DNA of 64,000 bases from Gilliamella sp. wkB112 (GCF_001690685.1 NZ_LZGL01000020.1:62001-126000), one strand, 5' to 3'. Counted from the first letter of the stretch, positions 9,338 to 19,170 are shown. Notes: generated by a model from the letters alone, not told the origin. A program made the numbers and translations.

Positions 9338-9727
9338 ATGGTCAGATTCTATTTAATCGGTTTTACTGTATTACTAATTTTTGATACCATTGCCCAGTGC
9401 AGTTTTAAACTAACGGCAATTCATGCTCAACCTTTAGCGATGAGTATAGAATGGTTAATTAGAGTGTTTACTAATCCTTGGATATATATATCTATAGCAG
9501 GTTACATTTTAACTTTCTTTACCTGGATGACATTGTTAAAAAAGGCACCTGTTGGCCCTGCTTTTGCTGCTTCACATTTCGAAATAGTAACAGTGATGAT
9601 TGTCTCAGTTTGGTTATTCCATGAGCCTATTACGCAGTATAAATTAATTGGCGCAATATTAATTATTTCAGGTATTTTATTTTTAGCAATTGCTGAAAGC
9701 AAGTTATCTAAACAGGCCTCAAATTAG
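9338..9727 (+). CDS. Small DMT/SMR-type membrane protein, subunit 2
   Basis: 129 residues, four predicted helices, similar in plan to the preceding protein (helix 1 IFDTIAQCSFKLTA against ICFDTLGQVAFKFA). It starts one base after the upstream stop. The pair most likely makes antiparallel subunits of one transporter. Last gene of the plus-strand group; it faces the arginase-fold gene tail to tail. Confidence 0.75.
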   Translation: MVRFYLIGFTVLLIFDTIAQCSFKLTAIHAQPLAMSIEWLIRVFTNPWIYISIAGYILTFFTWMTLLKKAPVGPAFAASHFEIVTVMIVSVWLFHEPITQYKLIGAILIISGILFLAIAESKLSKQASN

Positions 9728-9786
9728 CAGAATTAATTTAAAGATTGTTAAATTCAAATACTAACTCGATTCCTGATTATATATTG

Positions 9787-9817
9787 AAACGTATAGCTGA
9801 CCTGAAACTTCTTTACA
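9787..9817. repeat. 31-bp dispersed repeat, copy 1
   Basis: Begins AAACGTATAGC and ends TCTTTACA. 27 of 31 bases match a second copy at 56355-56385. Both copies lie a few bases beyond the 3' end of a minus-strand gene. No coding or hairpin explanation found. Confidence 0.6.
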
Positions 9818-9830
9818 AGCTTATTCAGAA

Positions 9831-10700
9831 CTACATCAGCGCTTTTAATAATATCAAATTCAGTTGATGCTGTTCTTGTTGCCAATTATTAAGGTTTGCT
9901 GGTGAAATTGTAGGTTGTTTATCCAATGAACTTAACAAGCGTTTAAACCAATTGGATGATTGCCATATTGACAGTTCACCAGTAATATCACTACCAATAA
10001 TTCGTTGTTTTATTGAAGTAATCGTGTCGAGTATATGATAAGTTTGTAGCTTGCCTTGATCCCAATTAGTATGAATAACATCTTCGCTCAATACATCTTT
10101 ATCAATAGATAAGTAAACTGATTGAGTATTATGGTATTGTTCTGATAAGAAACTTGCAATTAAATCGTCGGGTGTAGCAAAATGCCGAAAGGCATGACTT
10201 AAACCGATTTTTTGCGCCCATGAGACATTAACATTTAAACTCCAATAAGTGAGTTTTTTATGGAAAAGTGGCTGCCATCTATTTTCCCAAAAATGAGAAA
10301 GTCCAATATCATGTGAGGTAATCCCTAATACATGCACATGACTAACAAATGGTAAGCTTGCAGCATAACTTACCCATGAACCACAATGAATGCCAAACAA
10401 ATAACGCATGTTATCTGGATGATTATCAAAAATTACCACTTGGATAGGATTCTCTGCTGAATATTGCTCTGCTAGACGCTCAATAAGTAACAAAGAAATA
10501 TGGTGATAATCACCGCTACCCATTAGCACTGTACCATGATTTTCGGGTAATAATTGTTGAAGAGATCTAGCAAGTTCTCTGAACTTTTTTTCAGAACAAC
10601 CAAAGCGAATATCATCTTGCCAATGAGTAACATCGATCATATTAGCATGCTTAATCTCACCTACACTCTGATCGAAATTGAGTATAACAGGAAATGTCAT
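9831..10700 (-). CDS. Arginase/agmatinase-fold protein
   Basis: 289 residues. The binuclear-metal ligands of the ureohydrolase fold are present: GSGDYHH, FDNHPDN (D-x-H-x-D) and SIDKDVL (D-x-D), followed by SDITGE. It is divergent from true arginase and agmatinase, and this subgroup is often annotated only as arginase family. It overlaps the acyltransferase gene by 4 bp (ATGA), so translation is coupled. A guanidino- or amide-hydrolysing role in the local pathway is likely; the substrate is unknown. Confidence 0.75.
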   Translation of the reverse strand: MTFPVILNFDQSVGEIKHANMIDVTHWQDDIRFGCSEKKFRELARSLQQLLPENHGTVLMGSGDYHHISLLLIERLAEQYSAENPIQVVIFDNHPDNMRYLFGIHCGSWVSYAASLPFVSHVHVLGITSHDIGLSHFWENRWQPLFHKKLTYWSLNVNVSWAQKIGLSHAFRHFATPDDLIASFLSEQYHNTQSVYLSIDKDVLSEDVIHTNWDQGKLQTYHILDTITSIKQRIIGSDITGELSIWQSSNWFKRLLSSLDKQPTISPANLNNWQQEQHQLNLILLKALM

Positions 10701-11746
10701 GCCACTTTCTCCTTATCATTTTCAAAATGACCAATCATGCTACGCAAAGCCATTCTTAATAATGGATTGCGAATATAAACTAAATGTTTGGTTAAGGTGA
10801 AACTTGCGCCTAACGATGCTTTTACTTCAGGATCGGTCCAACCTGCAATGTAGTGACTAAATCCTTGTTGTAACGCATATTCAAGATTAATAAACCAACT
10901 TACATAATAGAGATTTAAGTCTCTTGCTTGAGGATAAACTAACCCAATATATTTATCAATCAACATGTTATTAACCACAAAACAGATATTAAAACCAATC
11001 AATTCACCATTGTAGTGGTAAGTAAAAATGCGAGCTTGAGCGGCTTTGTTTTGTAATAATTGAATAAAAAAAGGTTTAGTTAATAAATCAAAATGTACTT
11101 CACTTTGCTGATAAACATTTAGATACAGCTGATAATATTTATCTAATATTGCATCGTCAAAAAAACAATCATCACCGCTTTGTAATATATCGATTGCTAA
11201 TTTTTCACGAGCTTTTAATTTTCGTCTAAAGTTTTTACGACGACTATATGAAAAACGAGTAAATAAATCATCAATACTAGTAAAATTAATCGGTACCCAA
11301 GCTAATGCTTGCCCTTCAACTTCAATAAAGCCTCGTTTTTTTAGCGACGAAATAAGTTGTTGAGAATATTGATTATCCTTTTCATTAAGTAATGGAGAAG
11401 CTAAAGGTAAATCTTTAACAATTAAAAAAGGATATTGTTTGGCATAAGTCGTTTTTAAATTATTAGCTAACTGCTCTACATTAATGTGATGATTGAGTAA
11501 AGTATATTCTGAAACAGTAGTACCAATAAAACAGGTATTTGGTTGTAGCCAATGTTGCCATTTTTTAAAAAAAGGGAGTTTCTGGATTTTATTTTTGAAA
11601 TTATCATCAGCCGTTGTTAATAAATCAAATTTAGCCGAAAATGCAGGTACACCATCTTCACTTAGCCATGCACAAAAGTGCTTAGGTGGATGAGCTAAAA
11701 AATTATCTATTAATTGATTAGGTTCTAACTGATTAAGATATTTCAT
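10697..11746 (-). CDS. GNAT-like acyltransferase (Acetyltransf_6 type)
   Basis: 349 residues. The middle and C-terminal part (YSRRKNFRRKLKARE ... ARIFTYHYNGELIGFNICFVV ... GWTDPEVKASLGA) matches the FemAB/BioF2-like peptidogalycan acyltransferase domain of the GNAT superfamily. Such enzymes transfer aminoacyl or acyl groups to amines. Between the aminotransferase and arginase-fold genes on the same strand, it is probably the coupling step of this pathway. The acceptor cannot be read from sequence. Confidence 0.7.
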   Translation of the reverse strand: MKYLNQLEPNQLIDNFLAHPPKHFCAWLSEDGVPAFSAKFDLLTTADDNFKNKIQKLPFFKKWQHWLQPNTCFIGTTVSEYTLLNHHINVEQLANNLKTTYAKQYPFLIVKDLPLASPLLNEKDNQYSQQLISSLKKRGFIEVEGQALAWVPINFTSIDDLFTRFSYSRRKNFRRKLKAREKLAIDILQSGDDCFFDDAILDKYYQLYLNVYQQSEVHFDLLTKPFFIQLLQNKAAQARIFTYHYNGELIGFNICFVVNNMLIDKYIGLVYPQARDLNLYYVSWFINLEYALQQGFSHYIAGWTDPEVKASLGASFTLTKHLVYIRNPLLRMALRSMIGHFENDKEKVA

Positions 11747-11834
11747 TAGTATTTATATATGATTAATTTTGATACAACTATCCCGGCAACATAAAGTCGA
11801 CGGGAAGTTAGAAATTAGAAAACGAATATTAATA

Positions 11835-13244
11835 TTAAAGTTCTTTTTTAGCTCGTGTTATTAATTGGTCAAGCAACTCAATACCTTGGTCTATTTCTTG
11901 ACGAGAAATATGTAATGACGGTGCAAATGTGATTACATTTTTATAATAACCACCAATATCAAGTACTAAGCCCATTTTAGTGCCTTTCCAATCAAGATCA
12001 CCTGACATACCAATATCGACCATTTTATCCACTAATGCTTTATTAGCGGTGAAGCCATCCTCAGTACAAATTTCTGCTCTAAGCGCTAAACCTAAACCGT
12101 CAACTTCACCGATTTCTTTATGTTTCTTCTCTAGCGTTTTTAATCCTTCAAGGAAATAAGCACCACTATCCATCACCATTTTTTCATAATCAGTTTCTGA
12201 GGTCATTTTTAATACTTCTAAACCAACAGCCGTACCGAGTGGGTTTGAAGCAAATGTTGAGTGAGTAGATCCAACTGGGAATACTTGTGGATTAATTAAC
12301 TCTTCACGCGCCCATAAACCACCTAATGGATTTAATCCGTTAGTTAATGCTTTGGCAAACACTACCACATCAGGTTTTACATCGAAATGTTCAATTGACC
12401 AAAGTTTACCAGTACGATAAAAGCCCATTTGAATTTCATCCACTACTAATAAAATTCCATATTGATCCAAGACTTTTTTAAGTCCTTTGAAATAATTACG
12501 TGGCGGAACAATATAACCACCGGTTGCTTGTAAAGGTTCTGCATAAAATGCTGCATATTCAGCCTGTCCAACTTTTGGATCCCAAACACCGTGATATTCT
12601 GTTTCAAACAAACGTGCAAATTCAGCAACTAAATGTTCACCATACTCTTCAGCAGTCATGCCTTTTGGTCGACGGAATGGATATGGGAATGGTACAAACA
12701 TCGCACGATCACCAAAATGACCATAACGACGACGATAACGATAACTTGAAGTGATTGATGATGCACCAAGTGTTCTACCATGATATCCGCCTTGGAAAGC
12801 AAACATTAATGATTTACCACCAGAAGCATTGCGAACCAATTTCAACGAGTCTTCAATACATTGTGAACCACCAACATTAAAATGCACACGACCTTCATAA
12901 CCGAATCGCTGTTGCATACCTTGAGCAATGGTTTTAGCTAATTCTATCTTGGTTGGATGCAAATATTGACTTGCACATTGCGGTAGGGTATCAATTTGTT
13001 TTTTGAGAACATTATTTAAACGTTCATTGGCATAGCCAAAATTACACGCAGAGTACCACATCTGAAGGTCAAGGAAGGCTTTACCTTCTTTATCATACAT
13101 GTAACTACCTTCACAACCATCAAAAATTTTTGGTGGTTCAACATAATGTACGGTATCACCAAAAGAACAATATTTAGCTTCATCAGCAAGTAGTGTCGCA
13201 TCATCAGGGCGACTATTAATCATTTCTAAAGTTGGTTTACTCAT
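11835..13244 (-). CDS. Class III PLP aminotransferase
   Basis: 469 residues. Class III (omega) aminotransferase of the 4-aminobutyrate/ornithine/diaminobutyrate type. The PLP lysine is K298 in FAKALTNGLNPLGG; the cofactor aspartate lies in VVDEIQMGFYRTG; GGSQCIEDSLKL and FQGGYHGRTLGASS match phosphate-binding elements. First gene of the three-gene minus-strand group. It probably makes or consumes an omega-amine used by the neighbouring acyltransferase and arginase-fold protein. Substrate not assignable. Confidence 0.8.
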   Translation of the reverse strand: MSKPTLEMINSRPDDATLLADEAKYCSFGDTVHYVEPPKIFDGCEGSYMYDKEGKAFLDLQMWYSACNFGYANERLNNVLKKQIDTLPQCASQYLHPTKIELAKTIAQGMQQRFGYEGRVHFNVGGSQCIEDSLKLVRNASGGKSLMFAFQGGYHGRTLGASSITSSYRYRRRYGHFGDRAMFVPFPYPFRRPKGMTAEEYGEHLVAEFARLFETEYHGVWDPKVGQAEYAAFYAEPLQATGGYIVPPRNYFKGLKKVLDQYGILLVVDEIQMGFYRTGKLWSIEHFDVKPDVVVFAKALTNGLNPLGGLWAREELINPQVFPVGSTHSTFASNPLGTAVGLEVLKMTSETDYEKMVMDSGAYFLEGLKTLEKKHKEIGEVDGLGLALRAEICTEDGFTANKALVDKMVDIGMSGDLDWKGTKMGLVLDIGGYYKNVITFAPSLHISRQEIDQGIELLDQLITRAKKEL

Positions 13245-13448
13245 AAGTTATCTCACTAATCCATATTCAAACATGATAAAATGTGGCATTATTATCTAAG
13301 AGATCTACTTGTTACAATGTGCAATTAATGTATAGATTTTGTGACGGTATATTCACCTAAATGCAGACTATTAATATAAAATGCTTTAAATACCTTATTT
13401 GTAACATTTGGGATAAGTAAAAAAACACTTATTGAAGAGTATCAAAAA

Positions 13449-14198
13449 ATGAAAAAAACGCTATGTATTACGCCTATTTTATCAGTAATTACTTTAGGAT
13501 ACGCTTTAAGTGCCGCAGCAGATCCTACTTCCTTAGGTGTTGGAGTTGGCTGGACAGACTCACCTTATAAAAAATATAGCTCAAACCTTTATCCTATACC
13601 GCATATTGATTATGATAATGGTTCATTTTTTATAGATGATTTATCAGCTGGTGCCTATATTTATCATACTGATAATCAAAGCATCTCCATAGGTGGGCGT
13701 TATTTAACTAATGAATTCAAACCTCATGATTCATCCAATCATAAGTTAAAGAAATTAGATAAGCGTTACTCAACTTTATTAGCTGAAATTGAATATAATC
13801 TTAATACTAGTTGGGGAAGTTTTTCTAGTAACGTTGGTGCTGATGTATTAGATGAAAGTAACAGTATTTTAGTCAATGCTGACTATACTCTCCCTGTTGC
13901 AGAAGGTGATCTAATTCTACTCCCTACCATAGGCATTAACTGGGCTAATAGCAATCACAATAATTATTATTATGGTATCTCCCATAAAGAATCAAACCGT
14001 TCAAAATTACGTTATCATAATGCCGACAATTCTTTTACACCTTATGCAGAATTAGGCGCACAATATAAGTTGACTAATCACTTTGCAACTTATGGTGGTA
14101 TTCATATAGATAAATTAACTGGAGATGCAGCTGATAGCCCTATGGTAGACAATAGTGCCATAACTTCTATTTACATGGGAGTATCTTATAATTTTTAA
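13449..14198 (+). CDS. MipA/OmpV family outer-membrane protein
   Basis: 249 residues, the usual family length. Signal peptide MKKTLCITPILSVITLGYAL with cleavage probably after SAAA. The mature part has alternating beta strands and ends in the outer-membrane signature aromatic F (MGVSYNF). MipA in E. coli is described as a scaffold for MltA and PBP1B; other members are surface antigens, so exact function is open. Divergent from the aminotransferase gene across a 204-bp spacer. Confidence 0.75.
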   Translation: MKKTLCITPILSVITLGYALSAAADPTSLGVGVGWTDSPYKKYSSNLYPIPHIDYDNGSFFIDDLSAGAYIYHTDNQSISIGGRYLTNEFKPHDSSNHKLKKLDKRYSTLLAEIEYNLNTSWGSFSSNVGADVLDESNSILVNADYTLPVAEGDLILLPTIGINWANSNHNNYYYGISHKESNRSKLRYHNADNSFTPYAELGAQYKLTNHFATYGGIHIDKLTGDAADSPMVDNSAITSIYMGVSYNF

Positions 14199-14319
14199 TT
14201 ATTACTATTCTTCTTTTGTAAACTAATCAATAACATTATCACTAGTTTTAGTATAAACGTTATGCAATATTAATCGCGATAAATTATTATTTCGAATCAA
14301 AAATCAGGAAAATTATAGT

Positions 14320-15228
14320 ATGCTTTGGTTTAAAAATGCCATTATTTATCAAATAAATAATGATACTTTACTTAATAAAGAAACAATTGATAAAGCGATA
14401 AAGTCGCACCCATTTATACCATGTGGTAATTTAGATAATAATAAAATGGGTTGGGTGTCACCATACAATGACAATAATCAAGATGATTTTATTGTCGATA
14501 TGCAAGGACATTTACTATTACGAATAAAAAAAGAAACTAAAATATTACCTTCACCTGTTATTAAACAAGCTTTATTGGAAAAAATAGATAAACAAGAACA
14601 AGTATTAAATAGAAAGCTAAGCAAAAATGAAAAAGCTACCTTGAAGGATGAAGTCATGATTGATTTGATGCCTAGAGCATTCAGCAAATACAATTATTAC
14701 TGGTTATGGATCGATACCAATAACAAGCGAATTATTGTAGATTGTAATAGTTTTAAGCAAGCAGAAGATATTTTAGCTATTTTACGCAAAGAACTTGGTT
14801 CACTTGCATTAACACCTTTATCAATTGATAAACCTTTGGAGCAAATAACCACCAAATGGGTTAAAGAAAAGCTTAGCTTTTCTCCATTTATATTAGGTAA
14901 TCAAGTTGAACTAAAAGATCCACTTGAAGGTAATGGTATCATTGTTTGTAAAAACCAAGAGATCACTTCCGAGGAAATATTAATCCATTTTACTTCAGGT
15001 AAATGGGTCACTAAAATTCAAATAATAGATGAACGTGGGGTAAGCTTTATCGTTAATACTGATTTAACCTTTAAACGTATTAAATTTGATGTAAGTATTT
15101 TAGATGAAAATGTAGATATTAGTCCTGATGAATCAGATAAACGTCTTGAAGCGGATTTTTTCATTATGGTCAAAATATTATCCAATACCATTAAAGATTT
15201 TTATACTGTTATTAATAAAATTATTTGA
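14320..15228 (+). CDS. rdgC: RdgC, recombination-associated protein
   Basis: 302 residues (E. coli 303). Starts with MLWFKNAIIYQI and has FIPCGNLDNNKMGWVSP and LLRIKKETKILPSPVIK, all typical of RdgC. It is a ring-shaped, non-specific DNA-binding dimer that limits RecA loading. It stands alone between mipA and ompA. Confidence 0.95.
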   Translation: MLWFKNAIIYQINNDTLLNKETIDKAIKSHPFIPCGNLDNNKMGWVSPYNDNNQDDFIVDMQGHLLLRIKKETKILPSPVIKQALLEKIDKQEQVLNRKLSKNEKATLKDEVMIDLMPRAFSKYNYYWLWIDTNNKRIIVDCNSFKQAEDILAILRKELGSLALTPLSIDKPLEQITTKWVKEKLSFSPFILGNQVELKDPLEGNGIIVCKNQEITSEEILIHFTSGKWVTKIQIIDERGVSFIVNTDLTFKRIKFDVSILDENVDISPDESDKRLEADFFIMVKILSNTIKDFYTVINKII

Positions 15229-15288
15229 TAATTTTATTTAAATATTTTTATCTACAATATCAATAATTATAGATTTGCATATTAATTG

Positions 15289-15297
15289 TGCTATAAT
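15289..15297 (+). promoter_or_regulatory. Extended -10 promoter for ompA
   Basis: TGCTATAAT is a perfect extended -10 with no good -35 upstream. It would give an untranslated leader of about 115 nt, in keeping with the long stabilising leader of ompA mRNA in enterics. Confidence 0.55.
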
Positions 15298-15305
15298 CTC
15301 GGTAG

Positions 15306-15322
15306 ATTATGCATAGCATAAT
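15306..15322 (+). promoter_or_regulatory. Inverted repeat at the start of the ompA leader
   Basis: ATTATGC-ATA-GCATAAT is a perfect 7-bp inverted repeat starting 8 bp after the -10. It could be a 5'-end stem-loop of the mRNA or an operator; the position fits both. Confidence 0.4.
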
Positions 15323-15417
15323 TAATAAAAATAAGTAATTTTTCTTTTGATTAAAGTAATATTTAAACAAAAGAAAATAAAACAACGTCTATAACAACAT
15401 ATAGTTGAGGCAATAAA

Positions 15418-16521
15418 ATGAAAAAAACAACGTTAGCTCTTGCAATCGCAGTAGCAAGTTTAACTGCAACTGCAGCGAATGCAGCATATGAAGATAATAC
15501 GTTCTACATTGGTGGTAAATTAGGTTGGTCTGAAATGTATAATTTAGATGCCAATAAAGTTCGTGGTGATGATAAAAGTGAAGTGGGTATTAAAACCTCC
15601 GATCGAAGCAACATTGGTGGTGGTGCATTTGTTGGCTTCCAAGCTAACCCTTACCTTGCATTTGAATTAGGTTATGACTGGTTAGGTTCTGCTAGATATA
15701 AAAGAACTTGGAAAGATGACAACACTAATTATGGAAAAAGTAAAATTGATGCACAAGGTGTATCTTTAACTGGTAAAGTAAGTTATCCACTATCATTCTT
15801 AACTGATGACTTAGATATTTATGGTCGTGCGGGTGGAATGGTCACTATTGCTAAATGGAAAAATAGTGGTGACGTTAAAGAAGATTATGGCCGTGGTGGC
15901 TCTAAAACTGATGTTTCTCCAGTGTTTGCTTTAGGTCTTGATTATCGTCTATCTGAAGATTTTTCAACTCGTTTAGAATATCAATATGTTAACCATATTC
16001 ATACTAAAACTGATGCATCTCCAGACAATGGCTTGTTAACTTTAGGTATTACTTATCGTTTAGGTTCACCAGAAGTTCCAGCTCCAAAAGTTGAAGTAAA
16101 AACACAAGAAAATCGTTATGTATTAAACGAAGATGTTTTATTTGCTTATGCAAAAGCTGATCTTAAAGAAGAAGGTCGTCAAGCATTAGACAATTTATTA
16201 ACATCATTAGTTAAAATTAACCCAACTCAAAGTGCGGTAGTGGTTATTGGTCATACTGACCGAATTGGTTCAGTTAGCTATAACCAAAAACTATCAGAAC
16301 AACGTGCTAATTCTGTAATGCGATACCTTGTTGCTAAAGGTGTTCCATCTAACTTAATTAGTGCTCGTGGTATGGGTAAATCTCAACCAGTGACTGGAAC
16401 TAAATGTAATGCACTTCGTGGCGCTGAGTTAAAAGCTTGTTTAGCACCTGATCGTCGTGTTGAAATTGAAGTTAAAGCACGTAATGTTCAAGAAATTAAA
16501 GTAATTGAATCAACTAATTAA
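15418..16521 (+). CDS. ompA: OmpA, outer-membrane porin/peptidoglycan anchor
   Basis: 367 residues (E. coli 346). Signal peptide MKKTTLALAIAVASLTATAANA, then an eight-stranded barrel (about 23-215), a Pro-rich hinge (SPEVPAPKVEVK) and a C-terminal OmpA-like domain with VIGHTDRIGSVSYNQKLSEQ and a conserved disulfide pair (KCNALRGAELKAC). It anchors the outer membrane to peptidoglycan. Good ribosome-binding GAGG at 15406-15409 and a strong terminator behind. Confidence 0.95.
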   Translation: MKKTTLALAIAVASLTATAANAAYEDNTFYIGGKLGWSEMYNLDANKVRGDDKSEVGIKTSDRSNIGGGAFVGFQANPYLAFELGYDWLGSARYKRTWKDDNTNYGKSKIDAQGVSLTGKVSYPLSFLTDDLDIYGRAGGMVTIAKWKNSGDVKEDYGRGGSKTDVSPVFALGLDYRLSEDFSTRLEYQYVNHIHTKTDASPDNGLLTLGITYRLGSPEVPAPKVEVKTQENRYVLNEDVLFAYAKADLKEEGRQALDNLLTSLVKINPTQSAVVVIGHTDRIGSVSYNQKLSEQRANSVMRYLVAKGVPSNLISARGMGKSQPVTGTKCNALRGAELKACLAPDRRVEIEVKARNVQEIKVIESTN

Positions 16522-16543
16522 TATCAATATAATTAATTTCCCT

Positions 16544-16570
16544 AAAACCCGGTTAAAACCGGGTTTTTTA
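16544..16570 (+). terminator. Rho-independent terminator of ompA
   Basis: AAAACCCGGTT pairs with AACCGGGTTTT and runs into a T tract (TTTTTTATTTT). It separates ompA from dnaA. Confidence 0.85.
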
Positions 16571-16625
16571 TTTTCTATTTATAATTTGTTAGTAACTAAA
16601 TTATATATTGGTTTTACTCTATAAA

Positions 16626-16634
16626 TTATCCACA
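16626..16634 (+). promoter_or_regulatory. Perfect DnaA box upstream of dnaA
   Basis: TTATCCACA is the consensus high-affinity DnaA box, 56 bp before the dnaA start. A TATACT -10-like hexamer follows at 16643-16648. DnaA probably represses its own gene here. Only one perfect box was noticed, so this alone is not evidence for oriC. Confidence 0.7.
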
Positions 16635-16689
16635 AAAAAGCTTATACTAACAACCATACTGTTAGTAATCAAAGTTAAAAGGAGTTACT

Positions 16690-18051
16690 GTGCCTACCGC
16701 TATCTGGCAAGATTGTCTTTCTCAATTACAAGAAGAAATTCCCACAACGGAATTCAATTTATGGATTCGTCCACTGCAAGCGGAGCTGGTTGATGACAAG
16801 CTGTATATTTATGCACCTAATCGGTTTGTCTTAGATTGGGTAAGAAATAAATACCTAACCACTATATCTCTATTGTTAAATAAATTATTTGATAATGATA
16901 GTTTAAAATTATATCTTGAAGTTGGTTCTACTTTAGCAACAAATAAAAAAGTAAAAAATAATGAGCCCAAAGAATCTATTAAACCCACATGGAAAACAAC
17001 TAAAGAAAATAATAAAAATAATCACATTTACCATTCAGGAATTAATTATAAACACACCTTTGATAGTTTTGTTGAAGGAAAATCTAATCAACTTGCAGTT
17101 GCAGCAGCCAAACAAGTAGCTGAAAACCCTGGAAAAGCTTATAACCCACTATTTTTATATGGTTCAACAGGTTTAGGTAAGACCCACTTATTGCATGCCG
17201 TTGGTAATCAGATAATGGCTGCCAAAAGCAATTCTAAAGTTGTCTATATGCATTCTGAACGATTTGTCCAAGATATGGTAAAAGCTTTACAAAATAATGC
17301 CATTGAAGAATTTAAAAATTACTATCGTTCTGTTGATGCTTTACTTATTGATGATATACAATTTTTTGCTAATAAAGAAAGATCTCAAGAGGAGTTTTTC
17401 CATACCTTTAATTCTTTATTAGAAGGTAATCAACAAATTATTTTAACTTCAGATCGTTATCCAAAGGAAATTAATGGTGTAGAGGATCGTTTAAAATCAC
17501 GTTTTGGTTGGGGCTTAACTATTGCTATTGAACCTCCCGAACTCGAAACCCGTGTTGCTATTTTGATGAAGAAGGCCGAAGAAAATAATATCAAATTACC
17601 CGAAGAAGTGGCCTTTTTTATTGCTAAACGTTTACGCTCTAACGTTCGAGAATTAGAAGGAGCTCTTAATCGAGTCATTGCTAATGCAAATTTTACTGGC
17701 AAATCAATAACTATTGAGTTTGTTAAAGATGCTTTAAAAGATCTACTTGCATTACAAGAAAAATTAATTACTATTGATAATATTCAAAAAACTGTTGCTG
17801 AATACTACAAAATTAAAGTTTCTGATTTATTATCTAAACGGCGTTCACGTTCAGTAGCAAGACCTCGCCAAGTAGCAATGGCGCTGGCTAAAGAATTAAC
17901 TAATAAAAGCCTTCCTGAAATTGGCGATGGTTTTGGCGGACGAGATCATACAACAGTATTACATGCTTGTCGTAAAATCGCTGAATTGAAAGAAGAAAGC
18001 AATGATATTAAACAAGATTATTCTAATTTAATTCGAACATTATCAACTTAA
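16690..18051 (+). CDS. dnaA: DnaA, chromosomal replication initiator
   Basis: 453 residues (E. coli 467). GTG start chosen because of AAGGAG eight bases upstream and the family N-terminus [16 protein letters not shown]. Domain I (1-80), short linker, AAA+ domain with Walker A GSTGLGKT and Walker [10 protein letters not shown], and the C-terminal DNA-binding helix [15 protein letters not shown]. First gene of dnaA-dnaN-recF-gyrB. Upstream lies ompA rather than the divergent rpmH-rnpA seen in enterics. Confidence 0.98.
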   Translation: MPTAIWQDCLSQLQEEIPTTEFNLWIRPLQAELVDDKLYIYAPNRFVLDWVRNKYLTTISLLLNKLFDNDSLKLYLEVGSTLATNKKVKNNEPKESIKPTWKTTKENNKNNHIYHSGINYKHTFDSFVEGKSNQLAVAAAKQVAENPGKAYNPLFLYGSTGLGKTHLLHAVGNQIMAAKSNSKVVYMHSERFVQDMVKALQNNAIEEFKNYYRSVDALLIDDIQFFANKERSQEEFFHTFNSLLEGNQQIILTSDRYPKEINGVEDRLKSRFGWGLTIAIEPPELETRVAILMKKAEENNIKLPEEVAFFIAKRLRSNVRELEGALNRVIANANFTGKSITIEFVKDALKDLLALQEKLITIDNIQKTVAEYYKIKVSDLLSKRRSRSVARPRQVAMALAKELTNKSLPEIGDGFGGRDHTTVLHACRKIAELKEESNDIKQDYSNLIRTLST

Positions 18052-18066
18052 AAAAGAATCAACATT

Positions 18067-19170
18067 ATGAAATTTATTATTGATCGCGAAAAACTCATCA
18101 AACCATTACAACTTGTTAGTGCACCGTTAAGCAGTCGTCCGACATTACCAATTTTAGGCAATTTATTACTACAAGTTAGTGATAACACTTTATCAATGAC
18201 AGGAACAGATCTTGAAATAGAGATGATATCTCATTTGCCTCTTATTGAAACAAATGAACCTGGAGCAACAACAGTACCGGCTAGGAAATTTCTTGATATT
18301 TGTCGAAACCTTCCAAACAACGCTCAAATTTCGATAACCGTTGATGATAATCGATTAATAATTCAATCCGGTCGGAGTAAATTTTCTTTAGCTACTTTAC
18401 CGGCAAGTGACTTTCCTAATTTGGAAAATTGGCAAAGTGATATTAATTTTTCGGTACCACAGAAAACTATCAAACGACTTATTGATGCAGTTCAATTTTC
18501 CATGGCAAATCAAGATGTAAGGTATTATTTAAATGGAATGTTATTTGAAATTGAAGACGGTTTATTAAAGACAGTAGCCACTGATGGTCATCGATTAGCT
18601 GTTTGTGCGCAGCCAATTGGTCAAGATGTCCCAACATCCTGTTCGGTTATTCTACCAAGAAAAGGAGTAATTGAACTGGCAAAATTAGTTAGTGATAATG
18701 ATGAACCAATTAACGTACAAGTTGGTAACAACAATTTGCGCGTAAATCTTACCGATTTTACCTTTACATCTAAACTTATCGATGGTCGATTTCCAGATTA
18801 TAAACGAGTACTACCACGAAACCCAGACAAACCACTTGAAGTATCATGCGAAGAATTAAAAAATGCACTTTCACGGGTGGCGATTTTATCAAATGAAAAA
18901 TTCCGTGGGATAAGGCTTTATGTTAACAATAATCAAATAAAAATTACTGCAAACAATCCAGAACAAGAAGAAGCAGAGGAAGTTATTGACGTAAAATATG
19001 AATCATCTGGGTTAGAAATTGGTTTTAATGTAACCTACCTATTAGACATATTAAACACATTAAAATGTGATAGTGTTCAACTGCTATTAACAGATGCTAC
19101 ATCAAGTGTGCAAATTGAAGATATCAATGATCAATCTGCTACTTATGTCGTTATGCCAATGCGACTATAA
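18067..19170 (+). CDS. dnaN: DNA polymerase III beta subunit (sliding clamp)
   Basis: 367 residues (E. coli 366). Three repeated clamp folds; typical segments include MKFIIDREKLIKPL, ATDGHRLAVC, GRFPDYKRVLPRNP and the C-terminal YVVMPMRL. It starts 15 bp after the dnaA stop and is probably co-transcribed with it. A stable hairpin separates it from recF. Confidence 0.98.
   Translation: MKFIIDREKLIKPLQLVSAPLSSRPTLPILGNLLLQVSDNTLSMTGTDLEIEMISHLPLIETNEPGATTVPARKFLDICRNLPNNAQISITVDDNRLIIQSGRSKFSLATLPASDFPNLENWQSDINFSVPQKTIKRLIDAVQFSMANQDVRYYLNGMLFEIEDGLLKTVATDGHRLAVCAQPIGQDVPTSCSVILPRKGVIELAKLVSDNDEPINVQVGNNNLRVNLTDFTFTSKLIDGRFPDYKRVLPRNPDKPLEVSCEELKNALSRVAILSNEKFRGIRLYVNNNQIKITANNPEQEEAEEVIDVKYESSGLEIGFNVTYLLDILNTLKCDSVQLLLTDATSSVQIEDINDQSATYVVMPMRL

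Noticed and set aside
16600-16690. oriC beside dnaA
   Set aside because: Only one perfect DnaA box and no clear unwinding region with repeated boxes; more fitting to autoregulation.
16608-16793. Open frame overlapping the dnaA leader and start
   Set aside because: It crosses the promoter region and DnaA box and reads dnaA in another frame; no family features.
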